From positions 41,687-105,686 of the forward strand of contig CACIUX010000004.1 in assembly GCA_902589965.1 (NCBI GenBank): a stretch of 64,000 nt of DNA, in the 5' to 3' direction. Origin of the DNA: an uncultured SAR86 cluster bacterium. GTDB taxonomy: Bacteria; Pseudomonadota; Gammaproteobacteria; Magnimaribacterales; AG-339-G14. A program made the translations under genes and the position numbers. Below the pieces are notes generated by a model, which was not told the origin of the DNA, did no database searches, and was given only the letters and a program-made list of their open reading frames with translations. Below are positions 39,769 through 49,711 of the stretch, piece by piece; the first letter of the stretch is position 1, and every line of letters begins with the position of its first letter.

Positions 39769-41673
39769 ATGTCAGATTTTCTAAGAAATATTTTCCTTTG
39801 GTTGGCAATTGCTGGTACTACCTTTTTTGTTATTCAAAGTCTTTCGGGTCCAGCAACTTCATCTTCGATGAATTATTCTGAGTTTGTGTCTCTTGTAAAT
39901 TCAGATCAAGTTTCATCTGTAGAGTTCAAAGGTGATGGATATACTCTAGAAGGTACTCTTCAAGATGGCTCTCAATTTAAAACAACACGTCCAGTTTATG
40001 TGCAAGACAATCAATTGATGGATGATCTTTTCGAACATAGAGTACAAGTATTAGGTGAAGAGCCACAACAGGAAAGCATTTGGACTCAGTTATTGGTTGC
40101 AAGTTTTCCAATTTTAATAATTATTGCAATTTTCATGTTTTTTATGAGGCAGATGCAGGGCGGAATGGGCGGCAGAGGTGGCCCTATGAGCTTTGGTCGA
40201 AGTAAAGCTAAACTCCTTGAAGGCGGGAAAGTTAAAACTACATTTGCAGATGTAGCCGGGGTTGAAGAAGCAAAAGAGGAAGTACAGGAACTAGTCGATT
40301 TCTTAAGAGATCCATCAAAATTTCAAAAATTAGGAGGCAAGATTCCTCGAGGAATTTTAATGGTTGGATCTCCTGGAACAGGTAAAACTTTGTTAGCTCG
40401 TGCTATAGCAGGTGAAGCAAAAGTTCCTTTTTTCTCAATATCAGGGTCTGATTTTGTCGAAATGTTTGTTGGAGTTGGTGCTTCAAGAGTGAGAGACATG
40501 TTTGAGCAAGCTAAAAGACAGTCACCATGTATTGTGTTTATAGATGAGATCGATGCTGTTGGAAGACATCGTGGTGCGGGTCTCGGAGGAGGACATGATG
40601 AAAGAGAACAAACACTAAACCAACTACTTGTTGAGATGGATGGTTTTGAAGCTAATGAAGGAATCATCATAATTGCTGCAACAAATAGACCTGACGTTCT
40701 AGATCCAGCTCTTTTGAGGCCTGGTAGATTTGATAGACAGGTTGTCGTTCCTTTGCCAGATATCAAAGGTAGAGAGCAAATACTTAAAGTGCATATTCGA
40801 AAAGTGCCAGTAGATAAGGATGTTGAAGTATCCTTTATTGCAAGAGGTACCCCAGGATTTTCAGGTGCTGATTTAGCTAACTTGGTCAACGAAGCTGCTT
40901 TGTTCTCTGCTCGAGCAGGAAAAAAGAAAGTCACTATGGAAGAGCTTGAATTGGCAAAAGACAAAGTCATGATGGGTGCAGAAAGAAAGTCCATGGTTAT
41001 GAATGAAGCCGATAAAATTAAAACGGCTTACCATGAATCTGGTCATGCAATTGTTGGTAGATTGCTTGAAGAACATGATCCAGTTTACAAAGTATCCATA
41101 ATTCCTCGTGGAAGAGCTTTAGGAGTGACCGTCTTTCTCCCTGAAGAGGATAAATACAGTAACAGCAAACAAGAAATTCTCGATAGAATTTGTGGTTTAT
41201 TTGGTGGCAGGATAGCAGAAGAATTAATTTATGGTGATAAAGGCATTACCACCGGTGCTTCTAATGACATTGAAAGAGCTACAGATTTAGCAAGAAACAT
41301 GGTCACTAAATGGGGTTTATCAACTGCAATCGGACCAATGAAATACGACGAAGATTCAGACGAGCCCTTTCTAGGAAGATCGGCTAGTTCACAATCTAAA
41401 GGAATTTCTGATCAAACTGCAGAGAAGATTGATAAAGAAATCAAGAAAATTATTGATGATTGTTACAAAAGAGCAACCAAAATTCTTAAGGATAATATTG
41501 ATAAACTTCATTTAATGTCTGAGTCTTTAGTCGAGCTGGAAACGCTTGATACAGCGCAAATTGATGACATTATGGCAGGGGCTAAACCAAGAAGAGAGTC
41601 AGATGATGATTCTGCTCCAAAGAATACTGGCAAAAAAAGCTCCTCTATAGAAGAACCTGCAAACCAAACTTAA
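39769..41673 (+). CDS. ftsH: ATP-dependent zinc metalloprotease FtsH
   Basis: Membrane-anchored AAA+ protease controlling membrane-protein quality and, in E. coli, LpxC levels. The 634 residues have two membrane helices (about 5-25 and 102-122) around a periplasmic domain. Walker A is GSPGTGKT, the pore loop is near [15 protein letters not shown], Walker B is [10 protein letters not shown], and the SRH is [19 protein letters not shown]. The zinc motif is HESGH. The C-terminal tail is charged and disordered. The order rlmE-ftsH-folP-glmM is conserved. Confidence 0.97.
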   Translation: MSDFLRNIFLWLAIAGTTFFVIQSLSGPATSSSMNYSEFVSLVNSDQVSSVEFKGDGYTLEGTLQDGSQFKTTRPVYVQDNQLMDDLFEHRVQVLGEEPQQESIWTQLLVASFPILIIIAIFMFFMRQMQGGMGGRGGPMSFGRSKAKLLEGGKVKTTFADVAGVEEAKEEVQELVDFLRDPSKFQKLGGKIPRGILMVGSPGTGKTLLARAIAGEAKVPFFSISGSDFVEMFVGVGASRVRDMFEQAKRQSPCIVFIDEIDAVGRHRGAGLGGGHDEREQTLNQLLVEMDGFEANEGIIIIAATNRPDVLDPALLRPGRFDRQVVVPLPDIKGREQILKVHIRKVPVDKDVEVSFIARGTPGFSGADLANLVNEAALFSARAGKKKVTMEELELAKDKVMMGAERKSMVMNEADKIKTAYHESGHAIVGRLLEEHDPVYKVSIIPRGRALGVTVFLPEEDKYSNSKQEILDRICGLFGGRIAEELIYGDKGITTGASNDIERATDLARNMVTKWGLSTAIGPMKYDEDSDEPFLGRSASSQSKGISDQTAEKIDKEIKKIIDDCYKRATKILKDNIDKLHLMSESLVELETLDTAQIDDIMAGAKPRRESDDDSAPKNTGKKSSSIEEPANQT

Positions 41674-41674
41674 T

Positions 41675-42487
41675 ATGCCTTCTGTATCTGGGAGCCTCAT
41701 AAAAGAGTCTCCTAGATTAATGGGGGTAATAAATCTAACTGCTGATTCATTTTCAGATGGTGGTCATCTATTTTCCGGTGATAAAGTTGATTTATCTAAA
41801 GCTCTTAGAAAAGTTGAAAAACTTATAAACGAAGGAGCCGATATTCTAGATTTTGGAGCTGAGTCAACGAGGCCAGGCTTCACTGAAATTCCTTCACAAG
41901 TCCAAATAGATAGATTGATTCCGGTATTAGAACAGATAAAGGATGAAGATATTATGATCTCCGTTGATTCAAGGGATTATAAAGTTCTCTGCGAAGCTTC
42001 TAAATTCGGAATGAAATTTATAAACGATGTTTCAAAGAACATATCTCAAAAGAAGTTAAAGTTGGCAAAAGAAAAAGAACTTTTCATATGCACAACTCAT
42101 CATGGAAATAAAACAAAAAAAACATCAAATATTCTTTTGGATGTGGATAACTTCTTTCAGGCTAAAGAAAAATCATATCTTTCGAAAGGCATAGATATTA
42201 AACAATGCTTTTTTGACCCCGGGTTTGGTTATGGGAAAACACCTCTGGAGAATATATTAATGATGACTAATATAAATTTTTTCAAAAAAGGAAATAGGAA
42301 AATACTTACCGGAACTTCAAGGAAAAAATCTTTTGCAGATTTCTTTAAAGATACCTCAAAAACTAAACTATCAGCTAGCTTACTGAGTGGTATAATTTGT
42401 GCTCTAGGCGGGAGCAATATAATAAGAAGTCACGAAGTTAAACACCTTCGAGAGGAATTAGAAAAATTAGGTATTTATGAGAGATAG
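41675..42487 (+). CDS. folP: Dihydropteroate synthase
   Basis: Joins p-aminobenzoate to the pterin pyrophosphate in folate synthesis. The 270-residue TIM barrel has GVINLTADSFSDGG, the second motif ADILDFGAESTRPG, FINDVS, DPGFGYGKT and the C-terminal TGTSRKKS and IIRSHEV, all diagnostic for the family. It overlaps glmM by 11 bases. Confidence 0.95.
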   Translation: MPSVSGSLIKESPRLMGVINLTADSFSDGGHLFSGDKVDLSKALRKVEKLINEGADILDFGAESTRPGFTEIPSQVQIDRLIPVLEQIKDEDIMISVDSRDYKVLCEASKFGMKFINDVSKNISQKKLKLAKEKELFICTTHHGNKTKKTSNILLDVDNFFQAKEKSYLSKGIDIKQCFFDPGFGYGKTPLENILMMTNINFFKKGNRKILTGTSRKKSFADFFKDTSKTKLSASLLSGIICALGGSNIIRSHEVKHLREELEKLGIYER

Positions 42488-43826
42488 AAAACTAATATTT
42501 TTTGGTACCGACGGTGTAAGAGGATCTATAGATAATGAAGTTAACCCAGAGTCAGTCCTTAAACTTGGTCATGCTGCAGGGAGACATTTCAAAAAAAGGG
42601 GAATCAACACTTTAGTAATCGGAAAAGATACAAGAATTTCCGGATACATGCTGGAGTCTGCCCTTCAAGCTGGAATTATTTCATCTGGAGTAAATGTCAG
42701 ATTAGTAGGCCCTTTGCCAACGCCGGCAATTTCATATTTGGTATCTACATTCAAAGGACATGCTGGAGTGGTAATAAGTGCCTCACATAATTCATTTGAA
42801 GATAATGGCATTAAATTTTTTGATGAAAATGGAGAAAAGTTGTCCATTGAGAATGAAAGAGAAATAGAAAAATTTGCTGAAGAAGCTTATGAATTCGTGC
42901 ATCCTGAAAATCTCGGCAAGGCAGCAAGGATTAGTGATGCAAAAGGTAGATACATTGAATTTTGTAAGAATACTTTAAGTGAAGATATTTCATTTTCAGG
43001 TTTAAGTCTTGTTATTGACTCAGCTAATGGCGCTGCCTATGAAGTTGCACCCAAAGTTTTTAAAGAGTTAGGAGCCGAAGTTTATTCGATTGCTGATAGT
43101 CCGGATGGTTTAAACATTAACAAAGATTGCGGAAGTACCAATATAGATTTTTTAAAAGATGAAGTTTTAAATAAAAATGCAGATTTTGGCATTGCTCTTG
43201 ATGGTGATGGAGATCGATTAATTATTATTGATTCAAACGGTCGAGAATTAGATGGAGACGATATTTTATATGTCATCGCAAAAAATAAATTTGAGTCAAA
43301 AATACACCTTGGCGTTAAAGGAGTAGTTGGTACTCTTATGACAAACAAAGGGTTAGAGAAAGCTTTTAACGATGAGGGCATTGAGTTGGTTAGATCGGAT
43401 GTTGGCGATAAGTATGTTTTACAAAAGTTAAATGAACTTAATTGGACTCTTGGAGGAGAACAGTCTGGACATATTCTTTGCCTAGATAAATCAAATACTG
43501 GAGATGGAATAATCGCTGCGATTCAGTTTCTTCAATCTATTGTAGTTTTAAATAAAACAATACCCGAATTACTTTCAGAGTTTAAAAAATATCCTCAAAT
43601 TCTTACCAATGTAAAAGTTAAGGATGGAAATAAAGTTTTAAAAAATAAAAAATTACAGAAAGCTCAAAAAAAATCAGAAGAGTTATTAGAAACTTTTGAT
43701 GGCAGAGTACTCATAAGAAAATCTGGCACAGAACACAAGATTAGAATAATGGTTGAAAGTAATTCTCAAGAAGCAACTTCAGAGCAATCAGCTTTATTAA
43801 CTGATCTTGTAGAATCAATTTCATGA
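42477..43826 (+). CDS. glmM: Phosphoglucosamine mutase
   Basis: Interconverts glucosamine 6- and 1-phosphate for UDP-GlcNAc, the precursor of peptidoglycan and lipid A. The 449-residue phosphohexomutase starts FFGTDGVRG. Phosphoserine 103 is in VISASHNSFEDNGIKF, the magnesium loop is DGDGDRL, the sugar loop GGEQSGH and the phosphate loop RKSGTEHKIRIMVE. It is coupled to folP upstream and overlaps tpiA by ATGA. Confidence 0.96.
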   Translation: MRDRKLIFFGTDGVRGSIDNEVNPESVLKLGHAAGRHFKKRGINTLVIGKDTRISGYMLESALQAGIISSGVNVRLVGPLPTPAISYLVSTFKGHAGVVISASHNSFEDNGIKFFDENGEKLSIENEREIEKFAEEAYEFVHPENLGKAARISDAKGRYIEFCKNTLSEDISFSGLSLVIDSANGAAYEVAPKVFKELGAEVYSIADSPDGLNINKDCGSTNIDFLKDEVLNKNADFGIALDGDGDRLIIIDSNGRELDGDDILYVIAKNKFESKIHLGVKGVVGTLMTNKGLEKAFNDEGIELVRSDVGDKYVLQKLNELNWTLGGEQSGHILCLDKSNTGDGIIAAIQFLQSIVVLNKTIPELLSEFKKYPQILTNVKVKDGNKVLKNKKLQKAQKKSEELLETFDGRVLIRKSGTEHKIRIMVESNSQEATSEQSALLTDLVESIS

Positions 43827-44551
43827 AGCATTTAGTTGCAAACTGGAAAATGAACTTTGTTAATCTGGATGCATGGTTGCAAGATTTTGATCTGAATAAA
43901 ATCTCAGATGAAATTAAGGTAGTAATTTGCCCTAACTATCTAGATATAGAGGATTTTTATAAAAAATCATCGAAAACTCACAAAAAAATTTTAATCGGCG
44001 CTCAAAATTTATCTTCAGAGACTGAGGGCGCATTTACTGGTCAAATATCAGGGAAAATGCTCAGAAATATTGGAGCTTCTTACTCAATAGTAGGCCACTC
44101 CGAAAGCAGGCTTCATGGGGAAGACGATGAAACTATTCTTAATAAAGTTCAAACAGCCTTTAATTGTGATCTTATACCTATTTTGTGCATTGGTGAAAAT
44201 CAGGATGAATATTCCAAAGGTGGAACAGAAAAAAAAATAAAACATCAATTAACTGAAAATTTATTTCCTCTTAAAAACTTATCAAAAAGTGTTTTGATTG
44301 CCTACGAGCCCATTTATGCTATTGGTTCTGGAATAGCTGTTCAAAATGAGCATTTAGAAGAGGTTTCTCTTATCATAAAAGAATTAGTTAGAGACAATTT
44401 AGGCAGAGATTTGACACTGGTCTATGGGGGCAGTGTAACTTCAGAGAGTGCTAAGAACCTTGCCAAAGTAGACGGCATCGACGGATTTTTAGTAGGAAAT
44501 GCTTCTCTTGACCCTAAAGAATTTGCTAATATCGCGCAGAGTTTAGAGTAA
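43823..44551 (+). CDS. tpiA: Triosephosphate isomerase
   Basis: Interconverts dihydroxyacetone phosphate and glyceraldehyde 3-phosphate. The 242-residue TIM barrel has catalytic Lys 9 in ANWKMNF, histidine in IVGHSESR, glutamate in AYEPIYAIGSG and the phosphate loop VYGGSVT. It is placed between glmM and secG as in Pseudomonas. The stop overlaps secG (TAATG). Confidence 0.96.
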   Translation: MKHLVANWKMNFVNLDAWLQDFDLNKISDEIKVVICPNYLDIEDFYKKSSKTHKKILIGAQNLSSETEGAFTGQISGKMLRNIGASYSIVGHSESRLHGEDDETILNKVQTAFNCDLIPILCIGENQDEYSKGGTEKKIKHQLTENLFPLKNLSKSVLIAYEPIYAIGSGIAVQNEHLEEVSLIIKELVRDNLGRDLTLVYGGSVTSESAKNLAKVDGIDGFLVGNASLDPKEFANIAQSLE

Positions 44552-44865
44552 TGATTCTTTTTTTGATTATATTTCAGGTTATTTCAGCCATATTATTGGT
44601 TGGAATAATTTTGTTGCAGCACGGTAAAGGAGCCGATATTGGTTCTGCATTTGGTTCTGGTTCTTCAAATCCAATGCTTGGTCCTATTGATTCAACCAAT
44701 TTATTAACAAAAGTCACTTGGGTTTTAGTAGCTATATTCTTCGTTGTAACTATTTCTATATCAATAGTTCAAAAAAATGAAATTAATAATGAATTTGATT
44801 TTCTTATTGATCAAAATAATATTGAACAGATTGAAGAAGAAATCATTCAAGAATTACCAGAATAA
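44551..44865 (+). CDS. secG: Protein-export membrane protein SecG
   Basis: Accessory subunit of the SecYEG translocon. The 104 residues contain two membrane helices (about 1-23 and 52-72), joined by the conserved loop LLQHGKGADIGSAFGSGSSN. The tail is strongly acidic and rich in Glu, Asp and Asn. The stop lies only 2 bases before tRNA-Leu, so the tRNA must be cut from the secG message or use a promoter inside secG. Confidence 0.93.
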   Translation: MILFLIIFQVISAILLVGIILLQHGKGADIGSAFGSGSSNPMLGPIDSTNLLTKVTWVLVAIFFVVTISISIVQKNEINNEFDFLIDQNNIEQIEEEIIQELPE

Positions 44866-44867
44866 GG

Positions 44868-44954
44868 GCCGAAGTGGTGGAACTGGTAGACACGCTATCT
44901 TGAGGGGGTAGTGGACAACTGTCCGTGGAGGTTCGAATCCTCTCTTCGGCACCA
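44868..44954 (+). tRNA. tRNA-Leu (anticodon GAG)
   Basis: A class II tRNA of 87 bases with encoded CCA. Acceptor arms GCCGAAG and CTTCGGC pair perfectly. The anticodon stem CTATC/GGTAG holds loop TTGAGGG (GAG), the long variable arm follows, and the T arm contains GGTTCGAATCC. secG-tRNA-Leu is a conserved pair (leuU in E. coli). Confidence 0.97.
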
Positions 44955-44960
44955 ATTTAC

Positions 44961-44989
44961 TTGAAAAACAAGCTTTAAAAACCTATACT
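44961..44989 (+). promoter_or_regulatory. Strong sigma-70 promoter for tRNA-fMet
   Basis: TTGAAA (44961-44966) and TATACT (44984-44989) are separated by an ideal 17 bases. The discriminator just downstream is CGCGCAG, the GC-rich type that makes stable-RNA promoters sensitive to ppGpp in E. coli. Transcription should begin near 44996, about 12 bases before the mature tRNA. Confidence 0.75.
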
Positions 44990-45007
44990 CGCGCAGTTTA
45001 AGAATAT

Positions 45008-45084
<77 letters not shown>

Positions 45085-45090
45085 TTTTTT

Positions 45091-45112
45091 GGGCCCTTTA
45101 TGGGCCCCTTTT
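45091..45112 (+). terminator. GC-rich hairpin after tRNA-fMet, probable partial terminator
   Basis: GGGCCC (45091-45096), loop TTTAT, then GGGCCC (45102-45107), followed by C and TTTT. The U tract is short, so read-through into rimP-nusA is expected. It could also serve tRNA 3' processing. It lies 10 bases before rimP. Confidence 0.55.
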
Positions 45113-45122
45113 ATATGTGGTT

Positions 45123-45587
45123 ATGACAAGTACTATAGAAAAGTTAGAAACAAACATTACAAAAGATATTGAATCTTTTGGTCTTTCTCTATGGGGGATT
45201 GAATTATCAGGGAATTCAAGATCTAAATTAATAAGGATTTTTATAGATAAAAAAAACGGCGTTGACATAGATGACTGCCAGAAAGTTAGCAATCAAGTGA
45301 ATGAATTACTCACAAATATAGAGCTTGTATCATTTGATTATACTTTAGAAGTATCTTCACCAGGACTGGATAGAAAATTCTTTAAATTAGAGCAATTTCA
45401 TGAATTTATTGGACATGAGATTAAAGTAAAATTTTATGACGGAAATAAAAAAGTAACCAAAACTGCTTTACTGATTAATGCCAACGAGGAAGGTATTTTT
45501 TTGAAAGATGAAAACGAATTCTTTATTAATTTTGACAAAGTTATAGTTGCAAGACTTGAACCAATTTTTGAGGTATCAAATGAATAA
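45123..45587 (+). CDS. rimP: Ribosome maturation factor RimP
   Basis: Needed for 30S subunit assembly. The 154 residues have the family's LEVSSPGLDRKFFKLEQFHEFIGHEIKV, the IFIDKKNGVDIDDCQKVS segment and a C-terminal SH3-like domain. I chose the ATG at 45123; a GTG two codons earlier is possible. It overlaps nusA by 8 bases, so RimP and NusA are translationally coupled. Confidence 0.93.
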   Translation: MTSTIEKLETNITKDIESFGLSLWGIELSGNSRSKLIRIFIDKKNGVDIDDCQKVSNQVNELLTNIELVSFDYTLEVSSPGLDRKFFKLEQFHEFIGHEIKVKFYDGNKKVTKTALLINANEEGIFLKDENEFFINFDKVIVARLEPIFEVSNE

Positions 45588-47037
45588 TGAAATATTAATG
45601 GTTGCAGAATCAGTCTCTAACGAGAAAGCATTACCAAAAGATACTATTTTTGAAGCAATTGAATTTGCTTTAGCTAGTGCTGCTAAGAAAAAATATGCTG
45701 ATGAGGTAGATATCCGCGTGGATATAGATCAGCAGACAGGAGATTATGAAACTTTCAGATGTTGGGAGGTAGTCGAAGTTGATGACTATGAAACCCCTGA
45801 AATGCACATTCTTATAGATAGTGATGATGCAGAGGAAAAAAATCTTTCTATTGGCGATCTGGTCAAAGAAAAGATTGAAAATGTTGAGTTTGGAAGAATT
45901 GCTGCTCAAATAGCAAAACAGGTAATTGTTCAAAAAGTAAGGGATGCAGAAAGGCTTGAGATAATTAAAAAATTCAGATCTTACTTAGGTCAACTTGTTA
46001 CTGGGACAGTAAAGAAAGTTACTAGAGAAACAATCATTGTTGATCTTGGAGAAGGAGCTGATGCAATTCTACCTAGATCAGATTTGATTCAAGGAGAGAT
46101 ATATCGTATTGGAGATAGGGTTAGGGCTATTCTTGAAGAAACTGTTCGTGAGAATAGAGGTTCACAATTAACTTTATCTAGAGGGTCAAAAGAGATGTTG
46201 GTTGAATTATTCAAGTTAGAGGTTCCTGAGATAGCTGAAGAAGTAGTCCAGATAAGAGCTGTGGCTAGAGAACCTGGAGGAAGGTCTAAGATTGCAGTCA
46301 AAACAAACGATACAAGAATTGATCCTGTTGGAGCATGTGTAGGAATGAGGGGAGCGAGAGTTCAAGCAGTTTCAAATGAATTAGGTAATGAGAGAATTGA
46401 TATTATTGTCTGGGAAGATGATCCAGCAAAATTGCTTATAAATACTTTGTCACCAGCTGAAGTTACTTCGATAGTTTTAGATGAAGACGCAGATAAAATG
46501 GAAGTTCAGGTCAAAGATGAAAGTTTGGCTCAAGCAATAGGAAGAAATGGTCAAAATATAAGATTATCTTCAGAACTTATTGGATGGGATATCCAGATTC
46601 GTGGAGAGAATGAAGATAAAGAATCTTCTGGTTCTGATCAAGCTTCAAATATTCTTGAAAAATACTTAGATATTGATACTTCCACTTCAGAAATTTTAAT
46701 TTCTAATGGTTTTGAATCAGTTAATTCTATTGCAGAAGCTGAAATATCAAAACTTTGTGAAATAGAGGAGATTACTGAGGAAATTGCTGAAACATTAATT
46801 GAAAGAGCCTCTGATGCACTTATTGAAATTGCTCTTTCAGATATGGAAGAAGCATTTGACTTTAATTCTTTAGATGATGTCGATGAAGAAATTGCAAAAG
46901 TTCTTTCAGATAATTTATCTAGTAAAGATGAGTTAGCTGATCTATCTGTTGATGAATTAGTAGAAATGACCAAAATAGATGAAGAATTAGCTGCAAAAAT
47001 TATTATGGATGCAAGATCCGATTGGTTTGAGGAATAG
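45580..47037 (+). CDS. nusA: Transcription termination/antitermination factor NusA
   Basis: Binds RNA polymerase and modulates pausing, termination and antitermination. The 485 residues start MNNEILMVAESVSNEKALP, matching E. coli, so the start is 45580 and not the earlier frame opening. In order come the N-terminal polymerase-binding domain, S1 (LVTGTVKKVTRETIIVDLG), KH1 and KH2 (VGACVGMRGARVQA, AIGRNGQNIRLSS) and two acidic C-terminal repeats (about 355-485). Confidence 0.96.
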   Translation: MNNEILMVAESVSNEKALPKDTIFEAIEFALASAAKKKYADEVDIRVDIDQQTGDYETFRCWEVVEVDDYETPEMHILIDSDDAEEKNLSIGDLVKEKIENVEFGRIAAQIAKQVIVQKVRDAERLEIIKKFRSYLGQLVTGTVKKVTRETIIVDLGEGADAILPRSDLIQGEIYRIGDRVRAILEETVRENRGSQLTLSRGSKEMLVELFKLEVPEIAEEVVQIRAVAREPGGRSKIAVKTNDTRIDPVGACVGMRGARVQAVSNELGNERIDIIVWEDDPAKLLINTLSPAEVTSIVLDEDADKMEVQVKDESLAQAIGRNGQNIRLSSELIGWDIQIRGENEDKESSGSDQASNILEKYLDIDTSTSEILISNGFESVNSIAEAEISKLCEIEEITEEIAETLIERASDALIEIALSDMEEAFDFNSLDDVDEEIAKVLSDNLSSKDELADLSVDELVEMTKIDEELAAKIIMDARSDWFEE

Positions 47038-47042
47038 AAAAT

Positions 47043-49397
47043 ATGGATGTAAGTGATTTAGCAAAAGTCATTGGATACGAAGTAGATTCATTGTTAGAAG
47101 CAATAAATCAAGCAGGTCTATCTCAATCATCTGCCAACGATAATATTTCTACGGAAGATAGAAAAAAAATTCTTGAACATATTAAGAGCACCAAGAAAGG
47201 TTCCAAGAAAACTATTTCAATTGCTAAGAAAACAAAGACCGAGACTAAGAATGATGAAGGACAAATCTCTATTACTAGGTTTAAATCTGAGAATCAATCT
47301 GCGAATGAAAAAAGTTCATCGGGAGATTTATCTGGAACAATTGATTTTGAGGCTGCTGAAAAAAGGAGAGTTCGGGCGTCTAGTGACAAGAAAGCCCAAG
47401 ACGAAGAAAGAGAAAAAAGAATAAAAGATTCTTCTACCAAGGTAATAAGGAAGACAAAACAGGAGCAGGCAAAACAAAGTAAAGGTAGTACTTCAGCAAA
47501 AAAATCAACTAAAACTCAGAGAAAAGATCTCAAAAGTCCCGCCAAAGATTCAAAACTAGATAAAAAAGAACAAGAAGGTGAAAAGTTTTTAGAATCTCAG
47601 CTTGCATCAGTTCAAAAATTTGAGAAGCCTTCTGAATTTATTCAAAAAGAGATATCAATCCCTGAAACTATTTCTGTAGCTGAACTTGCCAAAGGACTCT
47701 CCGTGAAGTCTTCTGACCTTATTAAAGCTCTTATGAATAACGGAATTATGGCCACGGTGAATCAATCTCTTGATCAAGAAACTGCAGTTCTTATAACGAC
47801 TGAACTGGGCCATGTAGGCAATCCGATTCAAGAAAATGAAGCTGAGGAAAAAATGCTCGAGGGATTTGCTCAAGAAGGAGAGCAAATTGGAAGAGATGCT
47901 ATCGTTTCTGTACTGGGACATGTTGATCATGGAAAAACTTCACTTCTTGATTACATAAGAAATTCCTCAGTTGCAGATAAAGAAGAGGGAGGCATCACTC
48001 AAAGCATAGGTGCTTATCAAGTATCAATTGAGGATAAGAACCTCACATTTATTGATACACCAGGCCATGCTGCATTCTCAAAAATGAGAGCAAGAGGAGC
48101 AAATTCTACAGATGTTGTTGTTCTTGTTGTTGCTGCTGATGACGGCGTCCAACCTCAAACAGTGGAAGCGATAAATCACGCCAAAGCTGCTGGTGTGCAA
48201 ATTGTGGTTGCAATAAATAAAATTGATAAACCAGAAGCTGATGTAGATAAAATCAAAGGGGATTTAGCTAAGGAAGAGCTTGTAGCGGAAGATTGGGGCG
48301 GTGATATTCAAATGGTTCCTGTTTCAGCCCAATCCGGAGAAGGAGTCCCTGAATTATTAGAAACAATTTTCTTGGTAGCAGAAATCATGGACTTAAAGGC
48401 ATCTTTTGAAGGACCTGCAACAGGAGTAGTTTTAGAATCTGGAGTAAAAAGAGGTGAAGGTGCAGTTGCAACACTATTAATTCAGCAAGGCAGCCTAAAT
48501 ACTGGTGACTTCATTCTTGTAGGTGATCAAACTAGGAAAATTAGGGCTCTAAAAGATTTTAATGATAAACCAATTAAAACTGCGCAACCTTCCTCGCCAG
48601 TATTTATATCAGGTTTGGAATATCCTCCGACAGCAGGGGATCAGTTTTATGTATTAAAAGATGAAAAAACAGCAAAAAATCTATCAGAAGAAAGAGCTAC
48701 TAAAGAAAGAGAAAAAAGACTTTCTAGAATGGGCTCTCTAAATTCTGAAAATATATTTGCAAATGCTGATGGAACTAAACCTTCAGTAAATCTTATTCTT
48801 AAATCAGACTCCAACGGAACATTGGAAGCTCTATCTGGTTCAGTTCTCAATATGAAGGTTGATGAGGTTAATTTAAAAATTGTACTCGATGGAGTGGGCT
48901 CTATTAGCGAAAATGATGTCAACTTAGCAATTGCATCGGAGGCAACTATTTTTGGCTACAATGTGAGAGCTGATACCACCGCACTCAACTTGGCAGAAAG
49001 CGAAGGAATAGAGATAAAATATTTCGGCATAATTTACGATTTGTTGGATTCAATTAAAGCTTTGATAGAAGGATCTTTAGAGCCAGAGATAAAAGAAAGA
49101 CAACTGGGTATCGCAGAAGTAAAAGAATTATTCAAATCTCCTAAATTTGGACTCATTGCAGGCTCAATGGTTACTGATGGAAGCATAATGGCAAATAAAC
49201 TCGTAAGAGTGCTGAGAGATAATATTGTAATTCATGAAGGAAAATTAGACTCTTTAAGACGATTCAAAGATGAGGCTTCAGAAGTAAAAAGCGGTACTGA
49301 ATGTGGTATAGGAATTACCAATTATACTGATGCAAAAGTTGGCGATGTCATTGAAGTATACGAAAGAGAAGAAATAGCTAGAAAACTTGAATCTTGA
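47043..49397 (+). CDS. infB: Translation initiation factor IF-2
   Basis: GTPase that brings fMet-tRNA to the 30S subunit. The 784 residues have an N-terminal domain, a highly charged linker (about 60-200), then the G domain. The G domain has [10 protein letters not shown] (about 290), [12 protein letters not shown] and SAQSG. Domains II-IV end with the fMet-tRNA-binding C2. The linker is shorter than in E. coli (890 residues). The stop overlaps rbfA. Confidence 0.97.
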   Translation: MDVSDLAKVIGYEVDSLLEAINQAGLSQSSANDNISTEDRKKILEHIKSTKKGSKKTISIAKKTKTETKNDEGQISITRFKSENQSANEKSSSGDLSGTIDFEAAEKRRVRASSDKKAQDEEREKRIKDSSTKVIRKTKQEQAKQSKGSTSAKKSTKTQRKDLKSPAKDSKLDKKEQEGEKFLESQLASVQKFEKPSEFIQKEISIPETISVAELAKGLSVKSSDLIKALMNNGIMATVNQSLDQETAVLITTELGHVGNPIQENEAEEKMLEGFAQEGEQIGRDAIVSVLGHVDHGKTSLLDYIRNSSVADKEEGGITQSIGAYQVSIEDKNLTFIDTPGHAAFSKMRARGANSTDVVVLVVAADDGVQPQTVEAINHAKAAGVQIVVAINKIDKPEADVDKIKGDLAKEELVAEDWGGDIQMVPVSAQSGEGVPELLETIFLVAEIMDLKASFEGPATGVVLESGVKRGEGAVATLLIQQGSLNTGDFILVGDQTRKIRALKDFNDKPIKTAQPSSPVFISGLEYPPTAGDQFYVLKDEKTAKNLSEERATKEREKRLSRMGSLNSENIFANADGTKPSVNLILKSDSNGTLEALSGSVLNMKVDEVNLKIVLDGVGSISENDVNLAIASEATIFGYNVRADTTALNLAESEGIEIKYFGIIYDLLDSIKALIEGSLEPEIKERQLGIAEVKELFKSPKFGLIAGSMVTDGSIMANKLVRVLRDNIVIHEGKLDSLRRFKDEASEVKSGTECGIGITNYTDAKVGDVIEVYEREEIARKLES

Positions 49398-49711
49398 CAA
49401 ATAAATACTCATTTAAAAGGTCTGACAGGATTGCAGATCTAATATTCAGGGAAATTTCAAATTTAGTTCAAACGCAGGTAAAAGATCCCCGACTAGAGAA
49501 TACAGTCATTACTAAAGTGGAGATGTCTGACAATATGAAGATAGCCAAAATCTTTTATAGAAATTTGATATCTTCTTCTGATCAAGCAGACTTAGAAAAA
49601 GGTTTTAAAAATGCATCAGGCTTTTTAAGATCAAGTCTGGCAAAAAATTTATCTTTGAAAAGAGTTCCAAGTTTGATTTTCATTTATGATGAGCTAAGCA
49701 TTTATGATTAA
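49394..49711 (+). CDS. rbfA: Ribosome-binding factor A
   Basis: Binds 30S precursors during late 16S maturation. The 105-residue KH-like protein has RIADLIFREISNLVQTQVKDPRL and the C-terminal KRVPSLIFIYDE, both typical. The start is TTG at 49394, overlapping the infB stop as TTGA, a variant of the usual ATGA coupling. It overlaps truB by 8 bases. Confidence 0.93.
   Translation: MTNKYSFKRSDRIADLIFREISNLVQTQVKDPRLENTVITKVEMSDNMKIAKIFYRNLISSSDQADLEKGFKNASGFLRSSLAKNLSLKRVPSLIFIYDELSIYD

Noticed and set aside
40323..40994. 223-codon open frame on the minus strand inside ftsH
   Set aside because: It lies wholly antisense to the highly conserved AAA domain, has no recognisable motif, and mirrors the codon pattern of ftsH.
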